NCBI GenBank assembly: GCA_017399035.1
Contig: JAFQEM010000009.1
Span: 1-64,000 of the forward strand
Length of the DNA stretch: 64,000 nucleotides
Direction: 5' to 3'
Source of the DNA: Clostridia bacterium
GTDB taxonomy: Bacteria > Bacillota > Clostridia > Christensenellales > Borkfalkiaceae
Under the pieces are notes generated by a model. It saw only the letters and a program-made list of their open reading frames with translations, ran no database searches and was not told the origin of the DNA. This document shows positions 42,184-50,539 of this stretch, in pieces (the first letter of the stretch is position 1; each line of letters starts with the position of its first letter). Position numbers and translations under genes: made by a program.

Positions 42184-43580
42184 TATGCTTGCCCTCCTGT
42201 AGCAGAAGTGTCAATACGCTCTATTCTAATATTATCAAGAATAAAATATTTTTCACGTCTATCGTCTGCGCTCATACCTGTAAGCGAGAAATTGAGCGCT
42301 CCACCGCCAAAATCAGTAAACCATTTCGCATCTTCTTTTGCAGGCAACTTTGTAGTTTTATCGTAAAGATAAGCATACTCTTCTTTAAGGTCGGGGTAGG
42401 TTGACTTTCTATCCTCGCCCTCTACGGTAATTCTATCGTACAATAAGTTGTTAAACCAGTCTAATGTTTTTTCAAACGTTGCCCAAGTATACGGTTCAAC
42501 GTAATTAAGATAAATCCACGTGGGCGCGGCCTTTGTTGCAACGTTTGCAGTGAAAGAAAAGCCTGCGCGTTGTCTTACTGGCGAATAATTATAATAATCT
42601 ATAACTATCTTATAATTTTGAGGATTGTCTAAAGCGTCTTTTCCAACGTTTGCAAGCGCTTTTGCAATAACGTTTGCTGAAAGAATTACCGACTGTGATT
42701 GACTAGAACTTGCGCAAGAACGCCTTGTAATTTTTAATACGTTAGTTCCACTCTTTGCGGTTGTTCCAATGCTTGATGCGCTTACAACTTCTACGCTTGC
42801 GCGTTGATACTCGCTCTTATCAGCAGCACCTAAAGACATAAACTGGAATTGACGTTCATCTTCAAAGTCTGCAATTTCCCAAACGCCGTTTTGAGCGTCG
42901 GTTTTCAAAACGAAATCTTCGCCAACAACGGGGGTATCGCTAAAGTGGAACCTAAAGTCGTCCATATAAATGTCAGGTGAAACATCTCTATACGGGTCAA
43001 CGTAATCAAACTGAACGTAAACGCCCAACACGTTAGAAAGGTCTAGCGCAGAGTTACAGTTTAGATAGTAGGGATTTAACTCGTATTCAACGTAAGTCCA
43101 CTGTCTTGGCGCAAGGGCAAAACGCATAGCGGGCGTTCTGCCTGCGCAACTTATAGTATCGTGGTTGATAATTTTATCTATTTGCAAACCTAAACCAGCG
43201 TATTTAATTTCGTCTTGGTCGTTATAAAACCAAGCGGACATTTTTTCGGTTTTTGTAAAATCCGTATAGTCATATCCGTAACGAGCCGAATAAGTTGGTA
43301 TATAAATTATAGGTCTACCTGTTCCAAAAAGACCAGATACAGGGTTAAATTTTGCTGATGCGTTGCCAAATTTTACAAACTTTTTATCGTATTCAATACT
43401 TGCCGAACCAAAGTCCCAGTTTACGACACGCATAGTGAGAAAATCTTTTTCAAAGTTTTCAAAACCGTTAAACAAAATATTGTTTGTGTTTTTTGTTTCG
43501 GGTTCTTTAGCACACGCTACAAGTGAAAGAGCGGAAAACATAGAGATTATTGCAAGAAACAATGCTATTATCTTTTTCAT
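42183..43580 (-). CDS. Lipoprotein, probable carbohydrate-binding
   Basis: This 465-aa lipoprotein has lipobox LVAC-A (Cys23). Two beta-sandwich-like halves follow: FNGFENFEKDFLTMRV...DIYMDDFRFHF (about 35-215) and WEIADFEDERQFQFMSLG...KYFILDNIRIERI (about 230-460). Each has the closing strand of galactose-binding-type modules. No catalytic residues are visible. It lies 18 bp downstream of the DUF4091 lipoprotein gene, so the two are probably displayed together to hold the polysaccharide. Confidence 0.75.
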   Translation of the reverse strand: MKKIIALFLAIISMFSALSLVACAKEPETKNTNNILFNGFENFEKDFLTMRVVNWDFGSASIEYDKKFVKFGNASAKFNPVSGLFGTGRPIIYIPTYSARYGYDYTDFTKTEKMSAWFYNDQDEIKYAGLGLQIDKIINHDTISCAGRTPAMRFALAPRQWTYVEYELNPYYLNCNSALDLSNVLGVYVQFDYVDPYRDVSPDIYMDDFRFHFSDTPVVGEDFVLKTDAQNGVWEIADFEDERQFQFMSLGAADKSEYQRASVEVVSASSIGTTAKSGTNVLKITRRSCASSSQSQSVILSANVIAKALANVGKDALDNPQNYKIVIDYYNYSPVRQRAGFSFTANVATKAAPTWIYLNYVEPYTWATFEKTLDWFNNLLYDRITVEGEDRKSTYPDLKEEYAYLYDKTTKLPAKEDAKWFTDFGGGALNFSLTGMSADDRREKYFILDNIRIERIDTSATGGQA

Positions 43581-43598
43581 AAAAATTTCCCCCTTTAA

Positions 43599-46301
43599 TT
43601 AGCGATAAATGGTCATACCTGCAAGATAGATATCCGACCTTGCAACGTCATTAACCTTTCCAACCTTAACGTAGAAACTTTGCATCTTACCTATCGTTCC
43701 CCAGTTGAGCGACTTAATACCACTTATCGTTAGTGTATTTACGCCTTGTTTCAACTCTGTTACAATAACTTCAGTTGCAACGCCGTATCTATTTACGTAA
43801 GAAAGAGATACGCTAGGTCCTAAATCAGTTCCAGTATAATACAATTCAATTTCTACTTTTGAAACGTTTCTGTTGATATCTTGAACTTTCTTTCCACCGA
43901 TAACGAACGTGGGCGTTGCATCTTGTTTTGCCGTGCCGATTGAAAGTTTAGCGTATTTATCAATTTGCACTTCTTTAGCATTTATTGTGGTTGCATCAAC
44001 AAGTTCGGTTTCTAGCGTCGTTTGCGTATATTGAGAGTCGCCGACTACGTCTGCAATCATATCTTCTGCTTTATAGAACTGCGTAGTACCTCTTTCAAGG
44101 TCGATAGAAAGTTGTTTAACTACTGCGCTTGAGCCTTCGCCTTCAGAAAGGGTTAAAGTAAACGCATTTTCTTCTTTACATACGATATTATAAAGTGTGC
44201 CGTTTTCAACGGGGTTAGCCGTAACTTCAAACTTTGGACTAACCTTAACGTCGTCAGTGTCGCTACTTCCGAGCGTATAACCGTCAGCAACGAAAACGCT
44301 GTAAGAAGAGTTACCACGCGCGCCAACGAAGTCGGTTATCATAACGTTTGCATCACTTGTTGCCAAAACGTACATATCGAGAAGTTTTTCTCTTGCAGAT
44401 GCAAAAATTTCACAAGAAATGGTTTCATAAATTTTTGTTCCGCTATACATTGTGTCGTAAAGCGTACCCATAATAACGTCTTCTTCATAACCTTGAGCGG
44501 CAAAAAGTTCTTTGAGTTTATAAATTAGTTCAAATTCTTCAAGACCGTTCTTGTATTCTTTAATACGCATTGTGGGGATAGGTCCGTCAACACCGTAATT
44601 TTTACCGGGGTAGAAAAGCCAACCTTCGCCAGGAACTGAACGGCAACGAACTGCTTGGTCATAATAGTCTTCCATATAGTTTGTTCCGTCAATGTTTTCA
44701 CATTTATAGTCGTTTGTTGCCCAGTTAAGATTTGCTTGAATATCATAATCAGCTTCCATCCAGCCGGTTATACGGCAAGAGAGAGCGTGGTTACCCAAGT
44801 GATATGATGGATAAGGCGCTTTAGGTGTGTCGCAACCATACCACCACAAACTATCTTTAGAGTTTGCTTTTCTATAAGCCGAACGAGCGTCAGCAGACGC
44901 GCTTGAATTATAGTGCGGGCATTGCGTCATTTCCATAACGTTAGTGTCGTATTTGTCGTCAAATTTTTGTTGAGTTGTAGACGTACAAATATGTTCAACT
45001 TTCATCATTGAGTCTAACAACTGCTTATAGAAGTTGCTGTTTTTGAAATCTTGAGAGATAGACTTGTCGTTTTCAATTTCTGCTTTAATTTTTAACAAGT
45101 TTTGCTTATAACTATACGCATACATATACATATATTCGCCTATGTTGCGAAGTTCGGGTTCGTCAATACCCTTACAGAAAGTTTTAGCAAAAACGTCTAT
45201 ACCCGTATCGGTAACAGGGTCCCAAGTTTCCATACAGCCGTAGAACATTGCAAGGAAATATTTTGATTGAGTGTTATAGTTCCATACCCTTTTTGTTTCG
45301 TCTTCACCCAAAACAACTTCTTTGGGGTTACCCGTTCTTTCAACCCATTCGTCTGAATAAACGATTGTGAGTTCGTCAACGGTGTCGGCGTCTAAGGCCG
45401 CCATACCGAAAGAAATTGCCTTTTTGTCAGTTACCCAACGGCCTAATTCTTCGTCGTAATCACCGCAATATTCTATTGCAGTTTTTACGCACATATCAAC
45501 TTCTTCTTGACTGCCACGGTTTGCGCGGTACATAAGACCAGACGGCCCTAACCTATGTTCTTTGAGGGCGTTAATATAAGTTACGTACATATCTTGAGTG
45601 GTATCAAGTTCACCACGTTCGCCACCCCAGAAGAGTGAATAAGAACTTCTAATGTGAGTTTCTTCACTAACTTGAGCGTCTAAAACTTCCACTCTAACTG
45701 GTACGTTTTTAGTTTCTTCACCCATAGAAATAACTAAAGTTCCAGTATAAACGCCTGCAGGTTGTTCGTAAGGTATGTTAAAAGAAACGTATATACCTTG
45801 GTTACTGTTTTTAGGAATAACGTTTTCGCCCAACGCCTTCGTACCGTCAATAGGCGCTAATCCGTCGGGGTAAAAACCCTCGTATTTATAAAATTCTTTC
45901 GAGCCAAGTTCAGTGTAAAGCACTTGATAGATATCTACAGTGTCTTTTGACATAGAATTTTGCCCGCTAGTAAGGTCGGTTATTTGTGCGTAGAATTCTT
46001 TTACGGGTTTTGCACCCGTGGTCATAATAATTTTAGCAGCCTCTTCTTCTCCGCCAACTACACGAAGGTCAATTTTTGGATTGTTTGGCGTTTCACCGTT
46101 GATGTTTTTAAAATCGTCGTATACGCCGTGTAAATCTTGCAATATAGATTCGCTTGCGTAAGTTGACCAAAACTCAACGTCTGCCATCTTTGCGTAATTT
46201 ATTCCGCCCGCGTCTTTGTTACAAGCCGTAACCGAAAATGCAGTTATAACGGATAAACCAACGGCAATTAAAGAATTTTTTATTCTCTTTGCTTTGCGCA
46301 T
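43599..46301 (-). CDS. DUF4091 (GH123-like) lipoprotein glycosidase
   Basis: This 900-aa lipoprotein has lipobox VTAC-N (Cys27). It contains an N-terminal beta domain and a central TIM barrel ending in the DUF4091 region (SCRITGWMEADYDIQANLNWATNDY and GEGWLFYPGKNYGVDGPIPTMRIKEYKNGLEEFELI, about 530-620). C-terminal beta modules run to residue 900. DUF4091 proteins are related to GH123 N-acetylgalactosaminidases and use substrate-assisted chemistry. Here it is anchored outside the cell, probably trimming the polymer before uptake. Specificity cannot be read from sequence. Confidence 0.85.
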   Translation of the reverse strand: MRKAKRIKNSLIAVGLSVITAFSVTACNKDAGGINYAKMADVEFWSTYASESILQDLHGVYDDFKNINGETPNNPKIDLRVVGGEEEAAKIIMTTGAKPVKEFYAQITDLTSGQNSMSKDTVDIYQVLYTELGSKEFYKYEGFYPDGLAPIDGTKALGENVIPKNSNQGIYVSFNIPYEQPAGVYTGTLVISMGEETKNVPVRVEVLDAQVSEETHIRSSYSLFWGGERGELDTTQDMYVTYINALKEHRLGPSGLMYRANRGSQEEVDMCVKTAIEYCGDYDEELGRWVTDKKAISFGMAALDADTVDELTIVYSDEWVERTGNPKEVVLGEDETKRVWNYNTQSKYFLAMFYGCMETWDPVTDTGIDVFAKTFCKGIDEPELRNIGEYMYMYAYSYKQNLLKIKAEIENDKSISQDFKNSNFYKQLLDSMMKVEHICTSTTQQKFDDKYDTNVMEMTQCPHYNSSASADARSAYRKANSKDSLWWYGCDTPKAPYPSYHLGNHALSCRITGWMEADYDIQANLNWATNDYKCENIDGTNYMEDYYDQAVRCRSVPGEGWLFYPGKNYGVDGPIPTMRIKEYKNGLEEFELIYKLKELFAAQGYEEDVIMGTLYDTMYSGTKIYETISCEIFASAREKLLDMYVLATSDANVMITDFVGARGNSSYSVFVADGYTLGSSDTDDVKVSPKFEVTANPVENGTLYNIVCKEENAFTLTLSEGEGSSAVVKQLSIDLERGTTQFYKAEDMIADVVGDSQYTQTTLETELVDATTINAKEVQIDKYAKLSIGTAKQDATPTFVIGGKKVQDINRNVSKVEIELYYTGTDLGPSVSLSYVNRYGVATEVIVTELKQGVNTLTISGIKSLNWGTIGKMQSFYVKVGKVNDVARSDIYLAGMTIYR

Positions 46302-46330
46302 TTATTTTCCTCCTATTTTTTTAGTTGCTT

Positions 46331-46356
46331 GTAACCACAACTGTTGTTGCGGTTAC
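46331..46356 (-). other. Intercistronic hairpin after the binding-protein gene
   Basis: GTAACCGCAAC and GTTGTGGTTAC pair (one mismatch) between the solute-binding and DUF4091 genes. Such hairpins commonly protect binding-protein mRNA or reduce read-through; that role is inferred. Confidence 0.55.
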
Positions 46357-46369
46357 AACGCTGTTTTAA

Positions 46370-48181
46370 TTAAGCCAAACCTAATTCTTCTAATAGAATA
46401 GTAAATTGTTCGCCCCTCCAGTAATCTACGTCTTGCTTAAAGATAGACATAGCGGTTGCACGGTTAGACGCCTTTGAAATAAAGGTTTGGTTCATATTTC
46501 CACGATAGCCTTTCAAGTTTTCTAAACCAACTTTACCAAAACTAAATTGAGTGTTTGCGGGAAGGTTGATTGCACCCTTTCTAAACATCCATTCAAACTT
46601 GGTTTGAGCCTCGGGTTCAAGTTTAGCAACCTTTTCAGCAAATTCTGCATCAGAAAGATTTTCATAATATTTAACGGGGAAAGATACACCGCCAGATGCA
46701 TTAGAAAATTCTTCAATTGCTTCAGGCGTATACATAAATCTCAAGAAGTCTACTGCAAGGTCTTTAGCAGGGGTGCTTTCAGGGATAACTGCCGCTTGAG
46801 TAGGAACCGTTCTTGCGCCCTTAACTTGGCGAGCATTGTAAACGATATCCCAGTCTTTTTGGGTAATTTCAACTGCGCCGTCGTGATAAGACTTGGTTGC
46901 AGTTTCAAAAGTCTTGCCTGCGTCAACTTCTCTTATCATACCTGCTAAAACGGTATCGTAATAAGTTTGTTTTGCTTGGTCAAGTTCTTTATAAGGCGTT
47001 TTTTGATTGATTGCGCCCTTGAAAGATTCATAATCACATTCGGGCGTTGCACGAAGTGATTCGTTATAGAAAGATAGTTTTTCTACGAGTTGAGAAAGAA
47101 CGGGGGTTGCAAAAGTTTCAATGCGGAAATCCGTTCCTGCCGCTCTTGCAGCCTTTCTAGTAAGCGCCATTTCTGAAGTGAAATAGTCGCCATTCCAGTG
47201 GAACAAACCTTGTCCCATCAAGAATTTGGTTTGAGCGTCAAGATAATCGGTTTCAGACGCTTTATCGTAAGTATATTTGCTCCAAATTTCTTCAATAGTT
47301 TCAAGTGAACGAAGTCTACCCTTTTGCTCTAAAACTTTTTCGCTATATACGGGTTGTTGACCGTCAACAACGTATTGACCGTTATAGAAGTTTTCATATT
47401 GCTTAATACCTTCGTATTGTACCCAGTATACGGGGAAACCATTTGCTGCGTAACCACCGTTTATACCAGAAAGCATAATAGGCGTGGTGTAGTGATGGTC
47501 GGTTTTTTGAACGGTAACATCGTAACCGTTGACTAAAATGTCTTCACAAATAGCGTAGAACTCTTCAGTTGTTACGGGAAGTTCCCAACCCCTTGCGGTT
47601 TTGAAAGCATCAAACAAATCTTTATTATACATCCAGCCGTACCAAATGTTAACGTATTTTAAGCCGTAATAACTTTCGTAAGTTCTTCCGTCAATATTCA
47701 TTTGCGGATAAACTTCTTCGTCAAGTTCATAAAGAGCATTGTGTGCAGCCTCTGGCAATAAATCGTAAATGATTTGACCCGTTCCCGAACCGTCTGCCTT
47801 GCTGTTATCAGGCACTTCAGTAGCGTAAACGGTTTCCGTAAGGTTGGTCAAATAAGATGGGTCTATTTTATCAATCTTATAAGAACCGAAGAACAAATCC
47901 GTGTAGTTGTTTCTTTGGTTATAAAGTCTGTTGCTTGCTTGAGAAGAGATTGAGTCAGACTCTAAAACAACTTTCAAATTGGGGTATTTTTGTTTTACCC
48001 ACTCGGTTTCTTCAAACAAGTCTATAACGCCCTCTAACCATTGAGTACCGAAACCTTGAACGTAACAGTAAATTTCAAGAGTGTTTGGGTCGTTAGAACC
48101 TGCCGCACCACGGCAACCCGTGCCTGCAAACGCTGTAAACGATATACAAATCGTCAACAAAAAAGTTAAAAATTTCTTCAT
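46370..48181 (-). CDS. ABC transporter extracellular solute-binding lipoprotein
   Basis: This 603-aa protein has a signal peptide and lipobox GTGC-R (near residue 23). It is a long sugar-binding protein of the family-1 type (LEIYCYVQGFGTQWLEGVIDLFEETEWVKQKYP, then FLMGQGLFHWNGDYFTSEM and KDLAVDFLRFMYTPEAIEEFS). It is larger than maltose-binding protein, as usual for clostridial oligosaccharide systems. It delivers an oligosaccharide to the two permeases encoded upstream. No ATPase gene is present, so a shared MsmX-type ATPase is presumably used. Confidence 0.9.
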   Translation of the reverse strand: MKKFLTFLLTICISFTAFAGTGCRGAAGSNDPNTLEIYCYVQGFGTQWLEGVIDLFEETEWVKQKYPNLKVVLESDSISSQASNRLYNQRNNYTDLFFGSYKIDKIDPSYLTNLTETVYATEVPDNSKADGSGTGQIIYDLLPEAAHNALYELDEEVYPQMNIDGRTYESYYGLKYVNIWYGWMYNKDLFDAFKTARGWELPVTTEEFYAICEDILVNGYDVTVQKTDHHYTTPIMLSGINGGYAANGFPVYWVQYEGIKQYENFYNGQYVVDGQQPVYSEKVLEQKGRLRSLETIEEIWSKYTYDKASETDYLDAQTKFLMGQGLFHWNGDYFTSEMALTRKAARAAGTDFRIETFATPVLSQLVEKLSFYNESLRATPECDYESFKGAINQKTPYKELDQAKQTYYDTVLAGMIREVDAGKTFETATKSYHDGAVEITQKDWDIVYNARQVKGARTVPTQAAVIPESTPAKDLAVDFLRFMYTPEAIEEFSNASGGVSFPVKYYENLSDAEFAEKVAKLEPEAQTKFEWMFRKGAINLPANTQFSFGKVGLENLKGYRGNMNQTFISKASNRATAMSIFKQDVDYWRGEQFTILLEELGLA

Positions 48182-48220
48182 ATATTTTCTCCTTAAAATA
48201 TTTTTCTTATTTAATTGTAA

Positions 48221-48420
48221 CTTTCTCTCACCTGCCCCTTAAGATTAAGGGTTAAGATTTTGAAAAGTTTTGTCTTTTACCATAAAATATTGAAGTTGTT
48301 AAAGTTGTTTGATAACACATTGAATACTTAACCAACTTTTACAACGTTCTCTTCTTTTACCCGCTTTCTCTCTACCCCTTAAGATTAATGGGCTAGGGGT
48401 TTGAGGAGTTTTATCTAGCC
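48221..48420. repeat. Imperfect direct repeat with palindromic hairpins between permease and binding-protein genes
   Basis: Segments 48221-48279 and 48364-48420 share a CTTTCTCTC...CCCCTTAAGATTAA(G/T)GGG core. The first contains the near-perfect stem CCCTTAA/TTAAGGG. They fill the 290-bp gap. At 48441-48455 the 15-mer CGAGCCTACTGCAAC is identical to part of the structured repeats at 29.9-30.3 kb (also as its complement), so fragments of that family are dispersed. Confidence 0.6.
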
Positions 48421-48471
48421 ACGATTAAACGGTTTAGAAACGAGCCTACTGCAACGAAGTTTATAAAGCGT

Positions 48472-49386
48472 TTAACCTTTGAGACCACCGATTGAAAGGT
48501 TAGTCATCATCTTTTCTGCAATAAACGCATAACAAATCATAACAGGGATAAGGGTAAACACTAGACCGCAGAAGTAGATAGGATACCCTGCACGCTCTAT
48601 GGTCAGCGAAACTTTATATAGACCGCTGGCAACCGTTGGCGTACTTGGCAAATAAACGAGCGGGCCGTTATAGTTGTTCCACAAACCAACTGCGCTTGAA
48701 ACTGCAAGAGCAGAAAGCATAGGCATTGCTTGTGGCAACATAATTTTAAAGTAAACCGTTGTGTCGCCACCACCGTCGATATAAACCGCCTCTGCGTATT
48801 CCCAAGATATACCACGGAACAAACCAACCATAGTAAGGAAAGAACCGCCCAAGCCACCAAAGGTGGTCATTATCAAATAGATAGGTCCTTGGTCATAAAG
48901 CCCCAAGTCGTTTATAAGTTTATAGCCTGCACCACCAGTGCCGTAAACGGGAATAAGCGCGTTTATAATAACCAAGTTGTAAAGGAAGTTTCTTCCAATG
49001 AAACGATATTTTGAAACGATATAAGCAGTGGTTGCGTGCCAGAAGATACTTTGGAAAGTACCTATGCCCACCCACCAAATACTGTTGGTAAGCATTCCGA
49101 AGAAGTTTACGCCTTTATCTTGTATTCTGGTAAATGCGTTAGCATAATTTTCCCAGTGAATTACGTCGGTTACGTATAGCCAGCCATGCAAGTTTCTGTT
49201 AAACAAATATGCGCCGGGGTCTTCAACCGATTTTAACAGCAACCAGAAAACTGGGAAAGCAAGCGAGAATGCGTAAATTGCGCAGAAAACTGCCATTACG
49301 CCAAAAAATATTTTTTCGCCCACAGAAACACGTTGAGTGAGTATTGATTTTTCTTTAATTTTTTTGTTTTTAATAACTTTTTGCAT
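48472..49386 (-). CDS. Carbohydrate ABC transporter permease (MalG type)
   Basis: This 304-aa inner-membrane protein has six helices. The EAA loop that contacts the ATPase reads EYAEAVYIDGGGDTTVYFKIMLPQAMP (about 195-221). It pairs with the MalF-type permease 18 bp upstream to import an oligosaccharide. Its N terminus is a short lysine-rich cytoplasmic tail. Confidence 0.93.
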   Translation of the reverse strand: MQKVIKNKKIKEKSILTQRVSVGEKIFFGVMAVFCAIYAFSLAFPVFWLLLKSVEDPGAYLFNRNLHGWLYVTDVIHWENYANAFTRIQDKGVNFFGMLTNSIWWVGIGTFQSIFWHATTAYIVSKYRFIGRNFLYNLVIINALIPVYGTGGAGYKLINDLGLYDQGPIYLIMTTFGGLGGSFLTMVGLFRGISWEYAEAVYIDGGGDTTVYFKIMLPQAMPMLSALAVSSAVGLWNNYNGPLVYLPSTPTVASGLYKVSLTIERAGYPIYFCGLVFTLIPVMICYAFIAEKMMTNLSIGGLKG

Positions 49387-49404
49387 AATTCAACACCCCC
49401 TTTA

Positions 49405-50361
49405 TCAATATTCAACCTGCGGAAGAACGTCCGTAAATATCCATTTAACGAAGAATACGAACGGCATAACCATAATGGACAAGCACAAACCAACACCACA
49501 AACCCTTGTGTAAGCACCCGCCATATGTTCACCGCCAGCGTATACTTGCGACCACATCCAGAAGGTAATTGTATGCGCACCAAGGTCAAACGACGCTGCG
49601 TCACCAACGAGCAAGAGCAACGCGCCTGACGCCTCTAATATACCAGTTATTTGAAGTAGCAATATGGTAGATAAGGTTGGCCACATCATAGGCAGAATAA
49701 GTTGGAAAAACTCTCTGCTTGCGCTAACGCCGTCAAGCCTACCAGACTCTAGCGTTTCAACGGGAATTCTAACCATTGCGCCACAGAACAAAAGCATTTG
49801 CGTTCCCAGCGAGTCCCACATACCGTAAGCGATAACCGTTGGTGTAACAGTTGCGGGGTTACCTAGCAAGCCATTCGCGGGGAAAGGCCAGCCAAACGCT
49901 GCGAATATATCGCCAAGCAAGCCTTCAGAGTGGATTACTTGCTTGAAAACGGTTGTAAACGCAATGTTTGAAATGATTGCAGGGAAATAGAATATGTAAC
50001 GCCAAATTTTATAACCGAAAACCTTTTTAAATATAAGGTATGCGATTAAAAGTTGGAAAGGGAACTTCAAAAACAAGCCTACAGAGAAGTGGGTTAGCGT
50101 GTTTTTAAGCGCGACAAACAAATCGCCCTCTGCGTTAAACATCATTTTTGCAAAGTACTCAAAGTTCTCAAATGAAAACTGACCGTGTCTGTTTTGGAAA
50201 GCCATCATAATTGAACTTAACTTTTCGTAAGCGCCGAAAATCAAGAAAGAGATGATAGGTGGCATCAACCAACTCCAAATAAATATTAGTTGGTTTCTGC
50301 GAAAACTACCCATACTGCTCTTTGTCTTTTTCGGGATTCCGTGTGGTAATTCTTGTTGCAT
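49405..50361 (-). CDS. Carbohydrate ABC transporter permease (MalF/UgpA type)
   Basis: This 318-aa membrane protein has six helices and the EAA loop ESGRLDGVSASREFFQLILPMMWP (about 210-233). It works with the MalG-type permease and the binding lipoprotein. It follows a 178-bp gap containing two hairpins. Confidence 0.93.
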   Translation of the reverse strand: MQQELPHGIPKKTKSSMGSFRRNQLIFIWSWLMPPIISFLIFGAYEKLSSIMMAFQNRHGQFSFENFEYFAKMMFNAEGDLFVALKNTLTHFSVGLFLKFPFQLLIAYLIFKKVFGYKIWRYIFYFPAIISNIAFTTVFKQVIHSEGLLGDIFAAFGWPFPANGLLGNPATVTPTVIAYGMWDSLGTQMLLFCGAMVRIPVETLESGRLDGVSASREFFQLILPMMWPTLSTILLLQITGILEASGALLLLVGDAASFDLGAHTITFWMWSQVYAGGEHMAGAYTRVCGVGLCLSIMVMPFVFFVKWIFTDVLPQVEY

Positions 50362-50444
50362 TTTTAATTTTTCCTCCTAATTTACCTTATCTATATGTAA
50401 AAACCTAATCATTTGAGCGTTTTTATCAAATCCACCAAGCGTAA

Positions 50445-50482
50445 TTCTTCCATCAGTTGATGGAAGAAAGGGTGCACCCTTT
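50445..50482. other. Two adjacent perfect palindromes before the permease genes
   Basis: TTCTTCCATCA-GT-TGATGGAAGAA (50445-50468) overlaps the 16-bp palindrome AAAGGGTGCACCCTTT (50467-50482). They lie between the DUF4838 gene and the permeases and may act as a partial terminator or an operator. Confidence 0.6.
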
Positions 50483-50539
50483 AAAAACTTTTGCTCTTTT
50501 TATGAATTTAGGTCGTGGATTGAGTATGTTTTAACCGTG

